From Adiantum capillus-veneris (taxonomy: Eukaryota; Streptophyta; Polypodiopsida; Polypodiales; Pteridaceae), in assembly GCA_014529385.2 (NCBI GenBank), contig CM043952.1, forward strand, positions 150,441,057-150,505,056: 64,000 bases of DNA, written 5' to 3'. Under the pieces are notes generated by a model that did not search any database, was not told the origin of the DNA, and worked only from the letters and a program-made list of their open reading frames with translations. Position numbers and translations under genes: made by a program. Positions 11,461-24,813 of the stretch are shown here, one piece after another (position 1 is the stretch's first letter; each line of letters starts with the position of its first letter).

Positions 11461-11807
11461 CAAGCTCATACTTATCAACAATTCCCACTTCATGTCCATT
11501 GTTGGGCTGTAGTCTCTTCTCTATCACGAGCAGACCAAAAATTCCATGCACATTAATCATTTGTAGGTCAAGGCTACTCGAGACTTTGGTATCTAGATTT
11601 CATTTGTGTTGTAGCCCCTACAAGTGGGTGGCGTCATTTTTTATAAAATTATTTTTAGTGGAATCAATTGAGATTCCACTTAAAGATCATCCTCCAAAAA
11701 AGGAAAAGTCTGAGCACCTTGTCCGCAAAAAGACTGGGGTCAGGATCTATCTATTTCATGGTAAGATCTTCCTTCCCCTCTCTCCACATGGATAGCTCAA
11801 AGCCTTC

Positions 11808-11980
<173 letters not shown>

Positions 11981-12100
11981 CGCATAGCTACACATAGAAA
12001 TATCTCTCTGTGCCTGCTACGTCTCATGAGAGCAACTCATCATTTTCTCTTAAGTCTTACTCAAAAATCAAGACGTTGAGTTGTGCAAGTGATGTCTTAT

Positions 12101-14361
12101 GAGATTTGGAAAACCGTCCATATTTGAGCCATAGCAATCCCCCTCATGAGACTTGGACAATTGTCGAAAGTGCAAAAAAGAAGTGAGGACTCGAGAGAGC
12201 CTAGCATAGTGAGGTTTCTCCTAAACAATAGATAATAAACAAAATAGAAAAAATTAGGAGCTTGAATTCTCAAAACTCTACTTCTTAAGGTGATCTAATA
12301 TCAAGAAGAAGAATGCTAACGGATTGAGTTCTTGCACAATCATTGCACATAGTACATACATGAGATTTGGACTCCCATCCAAATATCAATGTTTCTATAG
12401 TGCAGTTCTCTAACAAAGGATCCCTTCTTTTGCGTTGCTTCTCACAAGATTTGGAGCGTTGTCCAAATGTCAATCCTCTCTCTTACTTGTAAATGTGTCA
12501 TGTTGTGATGAGTTGGTGCTGTAAACCCAAGAGATCCGAATAATCCAAGGAAAAGTGATTTGGAGAATCATCCAAATCTCAATCCCAAACTAGATATGGA
12601 CAACCATCCAAATCTCAAACCAAAACTTTAGAGACCAATCTATTATAAAAGACCTTGATGGCTACAATTGGTAATCAATAATCTTAGCATGATTGGATGT
12701 GGAATTACTTCCACACATTTCTATATTTTTCCTCTCTCATTTTGAGCTATGAGTCCTAGACAAGTGTGATTTTGCACTTGTATTGCATGCATGGACTCAT
12801 GGCTCATTAGACTCTTTTTTCAATTTCTCATAGGGATTTATCTCATGAATGTGTATTTGAAGCACTAGGCTCCTTTGGAAGTTGAGAAAGGAAAAATTTT
12901 CTTTGTTATGGGTGGCTTGTTGGCATCAATCTTTCCTTTTAATTATCTGCTTGTTTATTATGTTTACTATGACAAACCTCTTGATATTCATCTATTCTAC
13001 TAGTACCATCATCACCATTTATTCAAGTATAGGTGTCCTTGCTAGGGACTAAGCTACATATGGAATTTTTGACTATAAACTTAGGGTGTACACCCTTTGG
13101 GATTTTGCACCTCTACAATTTGTATAAGGCTAATGCAAGTGTATAAATGCTATGATCTTTTGGTTTATCCATTATTTTCCAATTGAATCCAATAAATTGG
13201 GTTTAAGATTAGCTTCATATATTAATTGGACAACAAATATAGGCAAGGTTCAAAACACTTAAGAATCTAAATAGGCTATGCTAGACCTAGGCATGGAAAG
13301 GCTCGCACATATAGTCATGTGATGACTACAAAAACATATATCCCAACTAAGAAATATTGAGCCACAAATTTTTGGGGTGGTGACTATCTTCTCCTTATGC
13401 CAAGTGAGAGTTCTTCAAGAACAAGCTCATAGATCGCCCTTCTGGTATAGGTTTTGCTACTTTTATATTGACCACAAGGTAACTCAATGCCTTTATAGGT
13501 TAAGACATGTAAATGTTTTTGAGAACCCAAAATACAATTTTAGAACCACAACATCCACTTTTCATGGGATTCATATAAGCCAACAAAAAGAAGGGGAAAA
13601 GAGCCTAGAGTTGAGCCCAAAAAGAAAGGTAGTCGAAAAGAGCAAAAAGCAGTTGAAGACCCTTGATCATTCTTGTTCACATTTTAAAATGAGCTAATGA
13701 TGGTTGTCGTATTTTTAGTCCTAAACTAGATCCTATGCTTGAACATGAGATGTGGGCAGTTGTCTAAATCTCAAAGACTTGTCACCATAGATTTAGGACT
13801 CTTTATATCTCTAATAAGTAGACACTAAGAAAATAGTGAGATTTGGACATCCATATAGACCTCAATCATAAACCAAGATTGGAAAACCAATCTTGGTTTA
13901 TGATTGTGATCATCACCAGTACAGGAACCATTGAATATGTGTTCTTTGAAGCTTGTGTTTGAGTTTGGTTTGGGCTAAGATTTGGAAAATCATCCAAATC
14001 TCATGCCAAAGATTCAAAGAGAACCTTTCTTGACCATTTCTCATAGAGTTTGGTCCAAATCTTAGATCCAAACAAGATCCCATGCTTAAACATGGGATCT
14101 AGACAAGTGTCCAAATCTCAAAGATTTGTCAACATAGATTTGGGACTCTTAGAATCTCTAAGAATCATAGAAAATTATGAGATTTGGAAAATTTCTCAAA
14201 CACAAGCTTCAAAGAACACATATTCAATGGTTCCTGCACTGGTGATGATCACAAATACACAAATGAGATTTGGACAATCATCCAAATCTCAATCCCAATG
14301 GATCTTGCATAGATGATGATCACAAATACACAAACAAAATTTGGACAATTTTCAAAATCTC
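12101..14361. repeat. Dispersed short hairpin family (GAGATTTGGA-n6-TCCAAATCTC)
   Basis: A 10-bp inverted repeat with a 6-base spacer recurs at 12101, 12362, 12447, 12557, 12592, 13747, 13838, 13978, 14094, 14265 and 14338 (starts). The copies at 12557-12580 and 14265-14290 have perfectly matching arms; others carry one to several mismatches, often compensated poorly. Spacing is irregular. The surrounding DNA is AT-rich and non-coding, and I cannot assign it to a known element. Confidence 0.8.
13863..14252. repeat. Perfect 20-bp hairpin and flanking 58-bp inverted repeat
   Basis: Positions 13863-13882 pair perfectly with 13887-13906 around an AAAA loop. Immediately adjacent, 13906-13963 is repeated in inverse orientation at 14195-14252 with one mismatch over 58 bp, enclosing about 230 bp. 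Low divergence between the arms implies a recent event or selection for pairing. Confidence 0.88.
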
Positions 14362-14669
14362 AATCCTAAATTAGAAATTGACAACCACCTAAAAACCAAG
14401 CCAAAACTTCCAAGACCACTTTTTGATGGGTATCTCTATTGAGATATCAAATTCTCTTATGTCAATTTTACCTACTACTGAGCTTGCACCAATTATGGTC
14501 CATTGTCAAGTTCTCAAGGCTCATCTCAAATTGTAGACCCTTGTGAATGTATCAGTGTGAAGATAAATTTAGACAAAATAAGACATCATTTATTACAACC
14601 AATGTTTTTGTATGGCAAATCATGATGTAGAAAGATAGTTTTTTAGAAAAAGAAGTTCAGTTTCATATG

Positions 14670-14745
14670 TTGTGAGAGTTTTCTTGTATGGTATGTTGTG
14701 AGAGTTTTCTTGTATGATATGTTGTGAGAGTTTTCTTGTATGGTC
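14670..14745 (+). repeat. 26-bp tandem repeat, three copies
   Basis: TTGTGAGAGTTTTCTTGTAT starts at 14670, 14696 and 14722, with one substitution in the unit ends. Confidence 0.9.
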
Positions 14746-14879
14746 TAAAACAATCAATGATAGTCCATATCATATCATGCTTGTAAATAGTCAGTGAATA
14801 ACCAGTAATAAAATCCATAAAAATGTGTTTTCAAGGTTTTTCAAGGAAGAGTGTAAAAGGCCCAATTTCTTACATGTTG

Positions 14880-16700
14880 ACAATCTAATGTTTTAGCAAA
14901 TCAAATAAGATGAAACATAATGTTTTAACATTACTTTTCATAATAGGCCAATAAAAATCATGGCACAAATTTTGAAAAGTAGCAGCAAATTCTCTATGAC
15001 CGGCATAAGGCAGTTTGTGCAACTCTTCAATGAGTAAAATGCAACCATGTGGTTTTGAAATCAGCATTTTTGTGCATATGTATCAGACATTGAATCAAAT
15101 GAAGTATCCATAATCAATGATAGATTATTAAAAGAGAGTCTTTGACTCAAAGCATCCATAAAACAACATTTTCTTTACTAGGTTGGTATTTAATGATGGG
15201 TTGAAACTTTGTATGAAGGAATATGTTTATCATCTATTAAGGGTTGAGATGGTAAATATTTGGTGCTTTGTTGATCCGTTTTTATTATCAAATTAGCACC
15301 ATTTGAATAATATTTCCAAATCTTTAAAGCATACACTACATCAATCAATTGTTTGTCATATGCACTAAAATTTGATTTAGAAGCTTTAAAATTATGACTC
15401 TCATATGCGAGTGGATTGTTATCTTGCATAAGAGCTGAACCAATACCTTTCCACTAGCATCAGTGACTACAACAAAAAATAGTCTATCAAAATCAAGCAA
15501 TTGTACCATGAGTGCATTAGTTAAAGTATGCTTGAGTGTAGTGAATGAGCTTTCTTGTAACTTATTCCATGCATAAGGAGTGATTTTCTTTAACAAAAGA
15601 GTCAAATATTGATATTTATAAGCAGAATTACGACTAAACTTCCTGTGATAACTACAAAAACAAATGAAAAAATGTAACTCATATAGCATTTTGGGTCCAG
15701 GCCATGACTTATAATGGTATCAATTTTCTTCAGGTCTACATGCATTGCCCTTCCCAATACAATGTGTCAAGTACTCAATTTTAAGTTGAAAAATGACCTC
15801 TTTTTGGGATTCAGATATAAATGGTCTTGTGAAAGTAGATCAAACACATGTGTTAAATGTTCTTCATGTTCTTGTTCAAATTTATTAAACACTAGAATAT
15901 CATCAAAAAATATAGTGATGAAATCCTAGCATTTAATAAAAATCTTGTTCATCATATGTGTGAAGGTGGTTGGTGCATTTGTAAGACCAAATGGCATGAC
16001 AGGGAGTTCATAGTGTCAAGTTTGTGTTTTGAAGATTTGTAAACATCTTTCTTAAACATTTTGACTTGGTGATACCCCGATGTGCATAGTTTGTGATTGC
16101 TAGATTAAACTCATGCTAGAAATGCATTCCCAAAATCATATTAATTGCCACTAAAAATGTACGTGTATGTGAAAATTCACCAATGAAAACTTTGATTGTG
16201 ACCTAAGTCTTACATTTAAAAGATTTGTTATTGAAATTAATCTTTACTTTGTGGGGTGACGATAACTCACAGAGAGAGTTGTTGTTCCAATTGTGCAAAA
16301 ATGAAATCATGGCTACTGCCATCATCTAAGAGAATTGTAATATCTTCATCCTTAATTCTGCCTTTCACTTTAAGTAAAGTGTGTGAAGATTTATGCATAC
16401 TTGGAGAAGGGTTTTTGTTGGAATCATATTCAAGATCATAGCATTCACCATAATTGGCTCCAACTTCATGGTTGTCGCGGGGAGAGCATCTTTATGAGGT
16501 TAACTGTTGCATCATTTGGGCGGTTGTTGTTGAATGGTCTTTGGTTGGAATTATGTATGACTCCATTGGATTGGCCATTGGAATGACCATTGCTCTTAAC
16601 ACTTTCTTTTGGGAAATTATGTGCACAATGGCTAAACTAAAAACATTTAAAACGTTTCACCTTTATTTATAGTTGGAAGGTTGAGTAGGATGTTGATTAC
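14880..16700 (-). pseudogene. Decayed Ty3/gypsy element G3 (protease-RT-RNase H-integrase)
   Basis: Read on the minus strand: a retropepsin with a D-D-G-S-S-H active-site loop and an ILGM segment (about 16110-16310), RT with an FFDDIL catalytic box (about 15905-15922) and the PFGLTNAPTTF region just before it, RNase H pieces (YDKQLIDVVYALKIW; TDQQSTKYL) at about 15190-15689, and the integrase zinc-binding start (LHKLPYAGHRE..FYWPIMK) at 14885-15067. Every domain is broken by frameshifts and stops. No LTR was located, so the outer limits are uncertain. Confidence 0.8.
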
Positions 16701-16945
16701 CTGAAGGATTTTGGTTGCCCCTCTATTGCATGTTGCTAATTGTTTTGCCATGGGGCTAAGAAGATGTAGAAGAATTTTCAAATCTTCATCTCTTGAAGAA
16801 GGTGCAGCTTTGATTCTTGTTCCTATCAAAGTTAGGAGAGGAAGGAACTCTTTATGATTAATGCCAGTAGGTTAATCAATGTGTGGTTGATGTCCACCTT
16901 TCTTGTTCTCCACATTAAGAGCCAAGTTCATAGTTTTTGACAAGG

Positions 16946-17388
16946 AATCCAGCTCAAACATATCTATTGTAGCACCAATTTGTAGTGTTAAGCTTGATAT
17001 ATACTTACGCTTTAGTTTCCTACCCCTAACATGTTAAATGTCTTGCAGTCGAATGAGACAATCCTAGAAACAATCATTGTAAGCTTGTACGTATTCATTT
17101 CTACCTTTACAAATTAAATATCACTTGTGGTGTGCTTTAGCTTTATATTGTATGAATAAGAAACAAAATCTAGCTCAAATATATCTAGCTTAGCACCAAT
17201 TTGTAGTGCTAACCTAGATATATACTTATGCTTTAGTTATGCAGCTAACATGTTTAATGGCTTGTAGCTAAATGAGACAGTTCTAGAAATGATCATTGTA
17301 AAGCCTCTACATCTTCATTTCTACCTTTAGAAATTACATCTCACTAGTGGTGTGCTTGAGCTTTATACTGTGTGAATAAGAAATGGGG
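16946..17388 (+). repeat. 221-bp tandem duplication
   Basis: Two adjacent copies, starting near 16946 and 17167, share phrases such as AGCACCAATTTGTAGTG and CTTTAGCTTTATA-type ends. Many substitutions separate them, so the duplication is old. No coding capacity is visible. Confidence 0.85.
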
Positions 17389-17449
17389 TAGAATCAAGCA
17401 TGAGGTCTTCTATTGTACTATTTGCTGGCATTCCACCATAGTGTAGTGC

Positions 17450-17632
17450 TACTAGTGAGGTGATTTGTTACACATTTGACCATGTCACATCTAGGAAAGT
17501 TGTCATTATGAAAGTAGTCTTATAATTGACTAATCCATAGTGAAGTGATTTGATGCTTATTTGACCATGTCACATTCAGAAAAATTTTCATCATGAAAGT
17601 AGTTCTCTAATTGACTAATCTAGGCTAGAACA
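17450..17632 (+). repeat. ~92-bp tandem duplication
   Basis: Two copies share GTGATTTG, TTTGACCATGTCACAT, CATGAAAGTAGT and AATTGACTAATC in the same order. The region directly follows the 221-bp duplication. Confidence 0.75.
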
Positions 17633-17882
17633 ATACCAACATCTTTAGTGCCATCAAAATATCTAAAAGTGAAAGATTTTCTGCCAATTTTGTTTTCTCT
17701 GGAGCAGTTGTAGTGTCAACACGTGCAATGTGCAATAGCTTATAATCTAGTTTTTGTCCTTGCATACACTAATATGCAAGTTATTTTTGTAAATTTGTGA
17801 GTTGTTTTGTGATTGCGAGTAGCTGTGGAAGGTGAGCCATGATAGTGTGTTTTTCTTCTCTTCTTTTTTCTCTTCTTATATT

Positions 17883-17933
<51 letters not shown>

Positions 17934-17961
17934 TGATATATATATATATATATATATATAT
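17883..17961 (+). repeat. (TA)n-(CA)n-(TA)n compound microsatellite
   Basis: A CA run at 17910-17932 is flanked on both sides by TA runs (17883-17909 and 17936-17961). The flanking runs could fold as a cruciform. Confidence 0.95.
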
Positions 17962-19414
17962 TGAATGGCTATTATATGTGGATACTATTGGTATGCGAGA
18001 AATGAGAAAATAAAAGAAAAAAACAAAATAAATTCGGTGGTGATGTGCACGGGCCACGTGTGCAGCACCAAGGCAAGGTTGAAAATTGGTGATCGGTTGG
18101 GCAGGTCGGTATGTAAAAAATTTGACTTTTTCTATTACATTTGAACTCCCTTGTTTCCTTTTTGGTTGCATTCAAACTTCCTTGTTCCAATTATAGGTGG
18201 CAATCAGAAAAGGGTTCCGTAGAGAATTGATCATGGAGTAATGGCCATCACTTGATAGTGGGCGGTGGACAAGACCGGGGGTTGAGAATAATCTTGGGGA
18301 TTTTTTTGCAAGGCTTTTTGAAAATCTGAGTTCAAGGAAACTCTAAGTAAAAGCTTTATGTATTTATATATTTTTTTGTTTTTCCTCGCAGACGGCCACT
18401 AGGGAGCAAGACAAGGGTATGGCAATATGAGAATGGGAATGATTGAATAGTTGGATATTCTTTGGGAGCCTTTGAGAAGTTATTATTTTCTTTTTTTAAC
18501 TTAATTAACCATGGGGTAGTGGGGGACGACCGGCCATGAAATAAATCCACTCTTTTTTTCTTATAGTGTGTGGAAAGAGTGCATGGCAGTGAGATGACTT
18601 CTACAGAACCTGCACGAGGGAAGAAGGGAGGATGGAAACTAACAGGAGCAATTTCAACACACAAGCATGAAGAAAATTTCATTCCGTAACCCCAGGCGAC
18701 CATATTCACATCAACTTTGCAAGGTCTGGTGAAAATCTACCTCCCACTCTCTTCTATGTATAGAGGGTAATTCCATGCTGAGGTCAATTGTTTTTGGGGA
18801 AAGGAACTAATGGAGAAGCCCACATCACACGTTTGATTCTTGTTCTCACAAGGGAGTTTTTTCCCTTTCTTATGATGCGACCCAAGATGCTTGATCTTGA
18901 GTCTATAAGGTTCAATTTTTTTTTGAGAATTCTTTAGAAGATCTCACAATTGGGTTTGAGTTTGTTAAATAAAATAGGGTCGCAAAAATTCAATCTCCTT
19001 TGAGTAATTCCAATTCACCTTCAAAATTTCTTGATAGTACCTTTGTTACTTTGCATGTATGTGCGAGCTTCTTTGCTAACCTCTTTTAGAAGCCTTATTC
19101 TCTACTTTCCTCCTCTTAAGCCAAAACCAATCCTTCCAGAACTCTATTGAAGCACTCTAATATCAAATCTAAATCACCAATTTATTGAATTTCTTCAAAA
19201 TTTTCTTCTTCTCATATCTTCACAATCCACAAAATTTAGTAATTGAATTGAATTTAAATGCTTGGCATCCCCATTTACGGTTGTTGATAAGTGCGATTTA
19301 TTGGACAATTTTTGAAGTTAATTACCAATTGAGCTTCAATTTGCAAATCCGGTGTTGCCGATTCAAAAATTCTCCTTAAAATTTGAAATCAAGTGCCAAT
19401 TATCTCAACCTAAG
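17962..19414. other. Non-coding stretch, unassigned
   Basis: AT-rich sequence without a credible gene. If the primer-site match at 19415-19426 is real, part of this stretch is the internal region of a decayed minus-strand copia-like element, but no pol motif could be read. Confidence 0.4.
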
Positions 19415-19426
19415 GCTCTGATACCA
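19415..19426 (-). other. Candidate tRNA-iMet primer-binding site
   Basis: The complement is TGGTATCAGAGC, identical to the primer site of copia C5 at 40401-40412. A minus-strand 5' LTR would start just to the right near 19429. No matching second LTR or coding region was recognised. Confidence 0.45.
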
Positions 19427-19861
19427 CGGTTGGGAGATTAAAAAATGGGATACTGATTATATTCAATTTTCCTCTCACACACACCCATCAAACCTCTCAC
19501 CATCTCTCCCAAAACCAAGTACGCACAAATAGACAAGGACACTACACACACACACTCGGTCACTTCATCTAGCTATGATTGCTTCACCTAGCTACACATA
19601 CCCTTACACTTGAGCTACTATGTAGTCGTTGATTATTTTATCTTAAGGGTGACTACCTTGTGCCTGTATCTTGCAAGAATTTGACTTTTTGCTATGGTTT
19701 ACCTTTTACTTGGAATCATACCTGGCCCTATTCAATTGAAAAAGCCCTCTATTGGAGGCTTTAATACTATAACCCCTTTTAGGGCCTAATCTTGCCTTAA
19801 ATAGAAAATGAGGTTAGCTTATTTTGTGTGGTACTAACTAATAGATACTATTGTGTGGCAT

Positions 19862-22096
19862 ATTATTAAGGTTGAGCTCAAATCTTCCTTCACTTAATAA
19901 CTATAAACCCTCCTTGCTCTAGCATAAACCTATGGATAAGCCTTTAGTGTAACTTAACCCTAATTGCTCTAAAAATGTGACAAACATATATCACTGGCCT
20001 TCTATTGATTGACTATTTGCTTATCCGGCACCTTGTAACTTTTATCTCAAAATGTTTAAAATAATATGATATTATAACCTTCCTATAGGGATAACTCCCC
20101 TTTTGCACCATTTAGGCTTATATATTATTTATGATTAGACTTCACTTATCAAACACTCTTGTATGGATTAAAAATCTTTGTGTGGACCCCACTCTTGAAA
20201 AACCCTTACATAAACGAAGGTTTTCCATTAAAAAATGTTTGAGGGATCTGTCACTTAAGCCTAAAGCTCTCGTGGAAGTTTGTTGGAATCTTGTAACCTT
20301 AGCCTGGTACCATCTTTTACTTTGGCACTACTACTGGTGGAACCCACCTCTTATCTCACAACTAGTTTATTCTCCCCCACTAAGTGGGTTTGAACAAACC
20401 TTTAAGGCATTTTTCAATGGTTTGACAACCTACCACGATCGGGTACACATCCTTTATGGTTGGTTCTCCTATCGAGCAGGTTGAGTGGTGAATTGCTAGG
20501 CTCATCCTTGTCTACTGGAAGCATCCTCGATTTCTCTCTCCCCTACACCATTTCCATAATCTCTTACGCTCCCTCTCTACCTTCAACTTCCCTTACTAAA
20601 CATAAAGCTCCATTTGGGAAATACTCTAGCCAACCATTCAAGAACCCTGATAACGCTTCCTTTTCTCCCTCTCCCTCCACTACTTCCTTGCAAAAACCCC
20701 CTTCTCTTTGGGCCTTCTTCCCCCACCCATCCCTCATTTTCTCAAGTCTCCCAAATACCCCTCCGAGTTCTAGCCACCCCTCTCCCACCCTTTTTCCTCT
20801 TCCCCCTTCTAACCTTCCTAAAAAACCTAGATATTCAAAAAACTTGCATTGGAGGAGTAAGTATCTATTGAGCACCCTACTTCTTGGGCCCATCTGCTCT
20901 TCTCCAAACCCCCTCTTTTTCCTCTTTTTTGGACTTCTCTTCCCTTTTCTTCATCTTACTCCCCACTACACCCTGCTCCACTTTTTCCACTTATGGTGTT
21001 GCTAATGGAAGATCCAAGTACTAGCCTCGTCTTACTAACCCTTCTCTTTTTAAGGTGATAACTCTAGGTAATCAATCGATTTATGAATTAGAAGACAACG
21101 TCACTAACTTAGCTTGCCACAACCTCTTGAAATGTGCCCTTTCTCATTGTGAAAAGAATCTTCTTGGTTCAGGCCTTGAATATATTCCTCCCCCCTCCCC
21201 TCCTACTCTCTCCTTGTTAAAACATTCTTTGTCTAACTTGGAAAGAAGCTACCAACTCAAGCTCTTTTTTAAAGAAGTCGCTCCACCCCCAACTCCTTTC
21301 TCCCTCCCCAATGCCTCATGGTACCCACCAGCTATTAAGGTTGAACTCAAACCTTTAAAAAATCATGTTTTAACCTAATTTTGTTACAAAACTATCTAAG
21401 AATCTTCCTTAATAACTATAAACCCTCATTGCTTTGGCATAAACCTCTGGATAAGCCTTTAGTGTAACTCAACCCTAATTGCTCTGGAAATTCGGACAGC
21501 ATATTATCACTAGCCTTCTATTGATTGACTATTGGCTTATCCCTTGCACCTTGTAACTTTCATCTCAAAATGTTTAAACTACTATAATACTATAACCTCC
21601 CTATAGGGATAACTCCCCTTCTGCGCCATTTAGTCTTATATAGAGTATTTATGATTTAATTTAGATTTCACTTAACCATCAAACACTCTTGTATGGACTA
21701 AAAATCTTTGTGTGGACCTCACCCTTAAAAAAGACTTTACATAAACTAAGTTTTTCCATAAAAAATGTTTGAGTGATCTATCACTCAAGCCTATAGCTCT
21801 CTTGGCAGTTTGTTGGAACCTTGGAACCTTAGCCTAGTACCATCTTTTACTTTGGCAATACTACTAGTGGAACCTACCTTTTATCACAACTAGGCTATTC
21901 TCTCCAAATAAGTGGGTTTGAACAAACCTTTAATGCGTTTTGCATTGGTTTGACAACCTTACCACGATTGGGTACACATCCTTTATGGTTGGTCTCCTAC
22001 CAAGCAGGTTGAGTGGTGAATCGCCTGGCTCGTCCTTCTCTACCGGCAGCATCCCCAATTTCTCCCTCCCCTACACCATCGCCATAATCTCTTGCA
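19862..22096 (+). repeat. ~0.7-kb direct repeat pair separated by 0.76 kb
   Basis: The segment 19862-20567 is repeated at 21331-22096. The order of shared phrases is the same: ATAACTATAAACCCTC, GGATAAGCCTTTAGTGTAAC, CTTCTATTGATTGACTAT, AGGGATAACTCCCCTT, AAAAATCTTTGTGTGGACC, GGGTACACATCCTTTATGG and CTACACCAT. Identity is high but with many small changes. The 20568-21330 spacer is C/T-rich and shows no retrotransposon gene. Either an old tandem duplication or the LTRs of a small non-coding element; the ends lack a clear TG..CA. Confidence 0.75.
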
Positions 22097-24566
22097 GGAT
22101 GTTTTAATGCTCACGCTCTTCGAACATGGGGCTCCCATCTATGCCAAACTTACTATGGTATCCCCTTCTCTTTCTCTTTCTCTTTCCTCCATGTGCCTCT
22201 GCTATCTACCCCTAATATCTAGTCTGCGTAGCTATTGTCTTGGTCCTTGCACCGATCTTGTAAGAAAAAACTAGGGATTTCCTTCTCACAAACAGGTTGG
22301 CTTGACCTCCTTCTGCTAATATAAATGGAGGTGAGGGTTGAATATTCCCCTCACTTAGCCTTGAATCTTGTTTTATTTTGCATATTTTTGAGTGAGGGTC
22401 GTGGGTTGTATATCGGCTTGATGTCTCCAATATGGAAATCGTGGAAAAATGTGGAAATTCTCAGGTGGTGACGAGTTTTTTAATGTTTTGTTTTTTTGCA
22501 ACTCTATACTATTGTTGGGATTTACTTATACATATGGGGTGTGACCAAACTATTTTACCTATCTTTTTGGTGTCATGCTCAATATAGTGTGGGGGTGACT
22601 TTTTTAATTTTAAAAAAGGGTTATGCCAAATTCAATTTTGTTTACCTTGATAAGGTTAATCCATGAGAATGATTGAGCAATGTATTGCTCCTTCGCATTT
22701 TTTGGTGCTATACTTTTGAAGATTGTTTTGGATACTTACTATCTTGTTATAAACTTATTGATATGGTGATGTGTAGCTTTCCTACTTATTAAAATGATGT
22801 GTTGTTCAGGCAGTCTTCGATCACAATATTCGGTTTTGGGTTCTAAAAACGGGTGTCTTATCTCTAACATAGCTCTTTGATAGCGCATACTTTAGTTCAT
22901 AACTTAATACCAGATTAGTAATACTTTTTCTCTCATAGCTAATAATCTAAGGGGTGTTTTACTACCTACCTTGTATTGGTGAATTGATAGGAATGATTTA
23001 AGTTCTGAAATATATTATACTATATTGTTGAGGATTAGTTTAAATGCTGAAAAGTTTTTCATTTAGATACTACTGCTTTTTGGAGTACTTAGCACTATCA
23101 TATTATTTTTTAATGCACTTTAGGTTTACAAATAAAAAAGATTTATATTATAAGAAAACCTAAATATCTTGCATAAAATCTTGCAAGATTGATCATATTT
23201 TTGCCATCTAGTCTTTATCTGGAAGGATTGTACTGCAGAGTATTTGTTTATTCATACTATAGTGATCTTCTAAAAACAAATCTATGTCAAGAGTAGAGAA
23301 GGTAACCATATAGCTTTGGCTTTTTTGAGTACTATTGAGGTTTGATCTTTACTAGACTTTGGATACTCTCACTCCTTTGAGGGAAATACTTAGGATAGTA
23401 GTCTAGTTTAGTTTAGCTATGAAATGACTGAGGTTTTGGTTTACCTAAACCTTACCAACCCATTGTCAAAATCTTTAGTCTTTATGAGTTGTAGAACTGG
23501 GAAATCTTTAGGATACTTGAATTGTTAGTATAATTTGAGAAACTCCCACAATACTGATGTCTATTTTTTTTAATGGTTTATGGTTATCAGTTAAAAAATG
23601 TTGACTCTGATGGTTATTGAGCACTAAGATTCACAAATCACCTTGCCATCACTAATGAGATGAAAGATTATGATTGTGACACATCTTTGGTAATTCCATT
23701 TTTTGTATAAACATCATAACAATTGTAAATTGGAAGTAATTTAGCTAAAGAAACTTCATATTTTAACTTCTCTAGGTCAAAAGATTGGGTAAAACACTTG
23801 GATCAGAAGGGGTGATGGACATCTGATCAGAACTTAATCAATATGTATAAATTCCTTTAAAAATGGGGTTACTACTAACCTTAATTTTAACCTATGATCT
23901 CATTTGGGTTTGAAGGAGTAATGACCTTCGCATCAGAAATTAAAACAAATTAAAAGGAATGAAAATTGAATCACTTTATAGGAGGGGTATTGGCCTTTTG
24001 ATTACAAAAAAACAGTGAGAACTTCATATGACTTGTTTTGCGAATGGATACTTGCCGGTATTTTACACTAGCTAGATGGTAGGTATAAGCTAAAAAGGTT
24101 TTAAGTAGGACATGGATAACAACTGATAGGGTTCATTGACACCTGTAGAATGCTTTCAAGGCTAACAAATTCGTTGTCTTGTTTATATGGATGCAGATGA
24201 TGACTATATCTTTACTTACGATCTTTTGGGCTTTGTTGTTGTCAGTCACCGTCAAATTTGGCCTCTATCACTTTAGTATGAGTTGTTCTTCACTATCTTA
24301 TGTACAAATCATTAGAATGATACCTCATTCTCACTATGATGTACCAAATTGAATCAAAGATTAAGTCATTTTTATGATAATCCCTGTCCTTTGTCTAAAG
24401 CCAGGGATGCCTTTTAAACTAGTATGTTCTTTTGTGTATAAGTTTAAAAATAGCAACACACGCACAAAGAGACTTTTTAGAAAGCCTTATTGTTAGCTTT
24501 AAAAAACCCAACTGACCTTAATCTTAGCGTAAAAAACCCAACTAGCCTTTAGTAGCGCTTGCGGTG

Positions 24567-24568
<2 letters not shown>
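22097..24568. other. Non-coding AT-rich stretch
   Basis: No reading frame with recognisable content and no repeat longer than a few units. I see nothing I can annotate with support. Confidence 0.5.

Positions 24569-24615
<47 letters not shown>
24569..24615 (+). repeat. (CT)n microsatellite
   Basis: About 23 CT units. Confidence 0.97.
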
Positions 24616-24618
<3 letters not shown>

Positions 24619-24810
24619 TTCTCTCCCCTATTTCTCTATGCTTCTGCATCGTCAACTTTGACACTCACAACACATTTTGGGTTTTAAAGTTATGATGTAT
24701 ACATTTTTAAAGCAAAAATTCATAATTTGCTTGTTTCATTTAGTTGAGGCATTGAAAGACTCTCTTTTGTATTCTATTGTGTCCATCTATCCATTGTATT
24801 TCACCCTCTA

Positions 24811-24813
<3 letters not shown>

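Noticed and set aside
13377-13697. 106-codon frame in the hairpin-rich stretch
   Set aside because: No recognised domain, lysine-rich tail from A-rich DNA, no ATG-proximal or splice support.
17740-18190. Minus-strand frames of 143 and 72 codons
   Set aside because: Span a TA/CA microsatellite and encode Ile-Tyr and Cys-Val runs; no independent evidence.
20460-21005. 181-codon Pro/Ser-rich frame
   Set aside because: Lies in C/T-rich spacer DNA, no ATG context, no domain, not conserved in the repeat copy at 22 kb.
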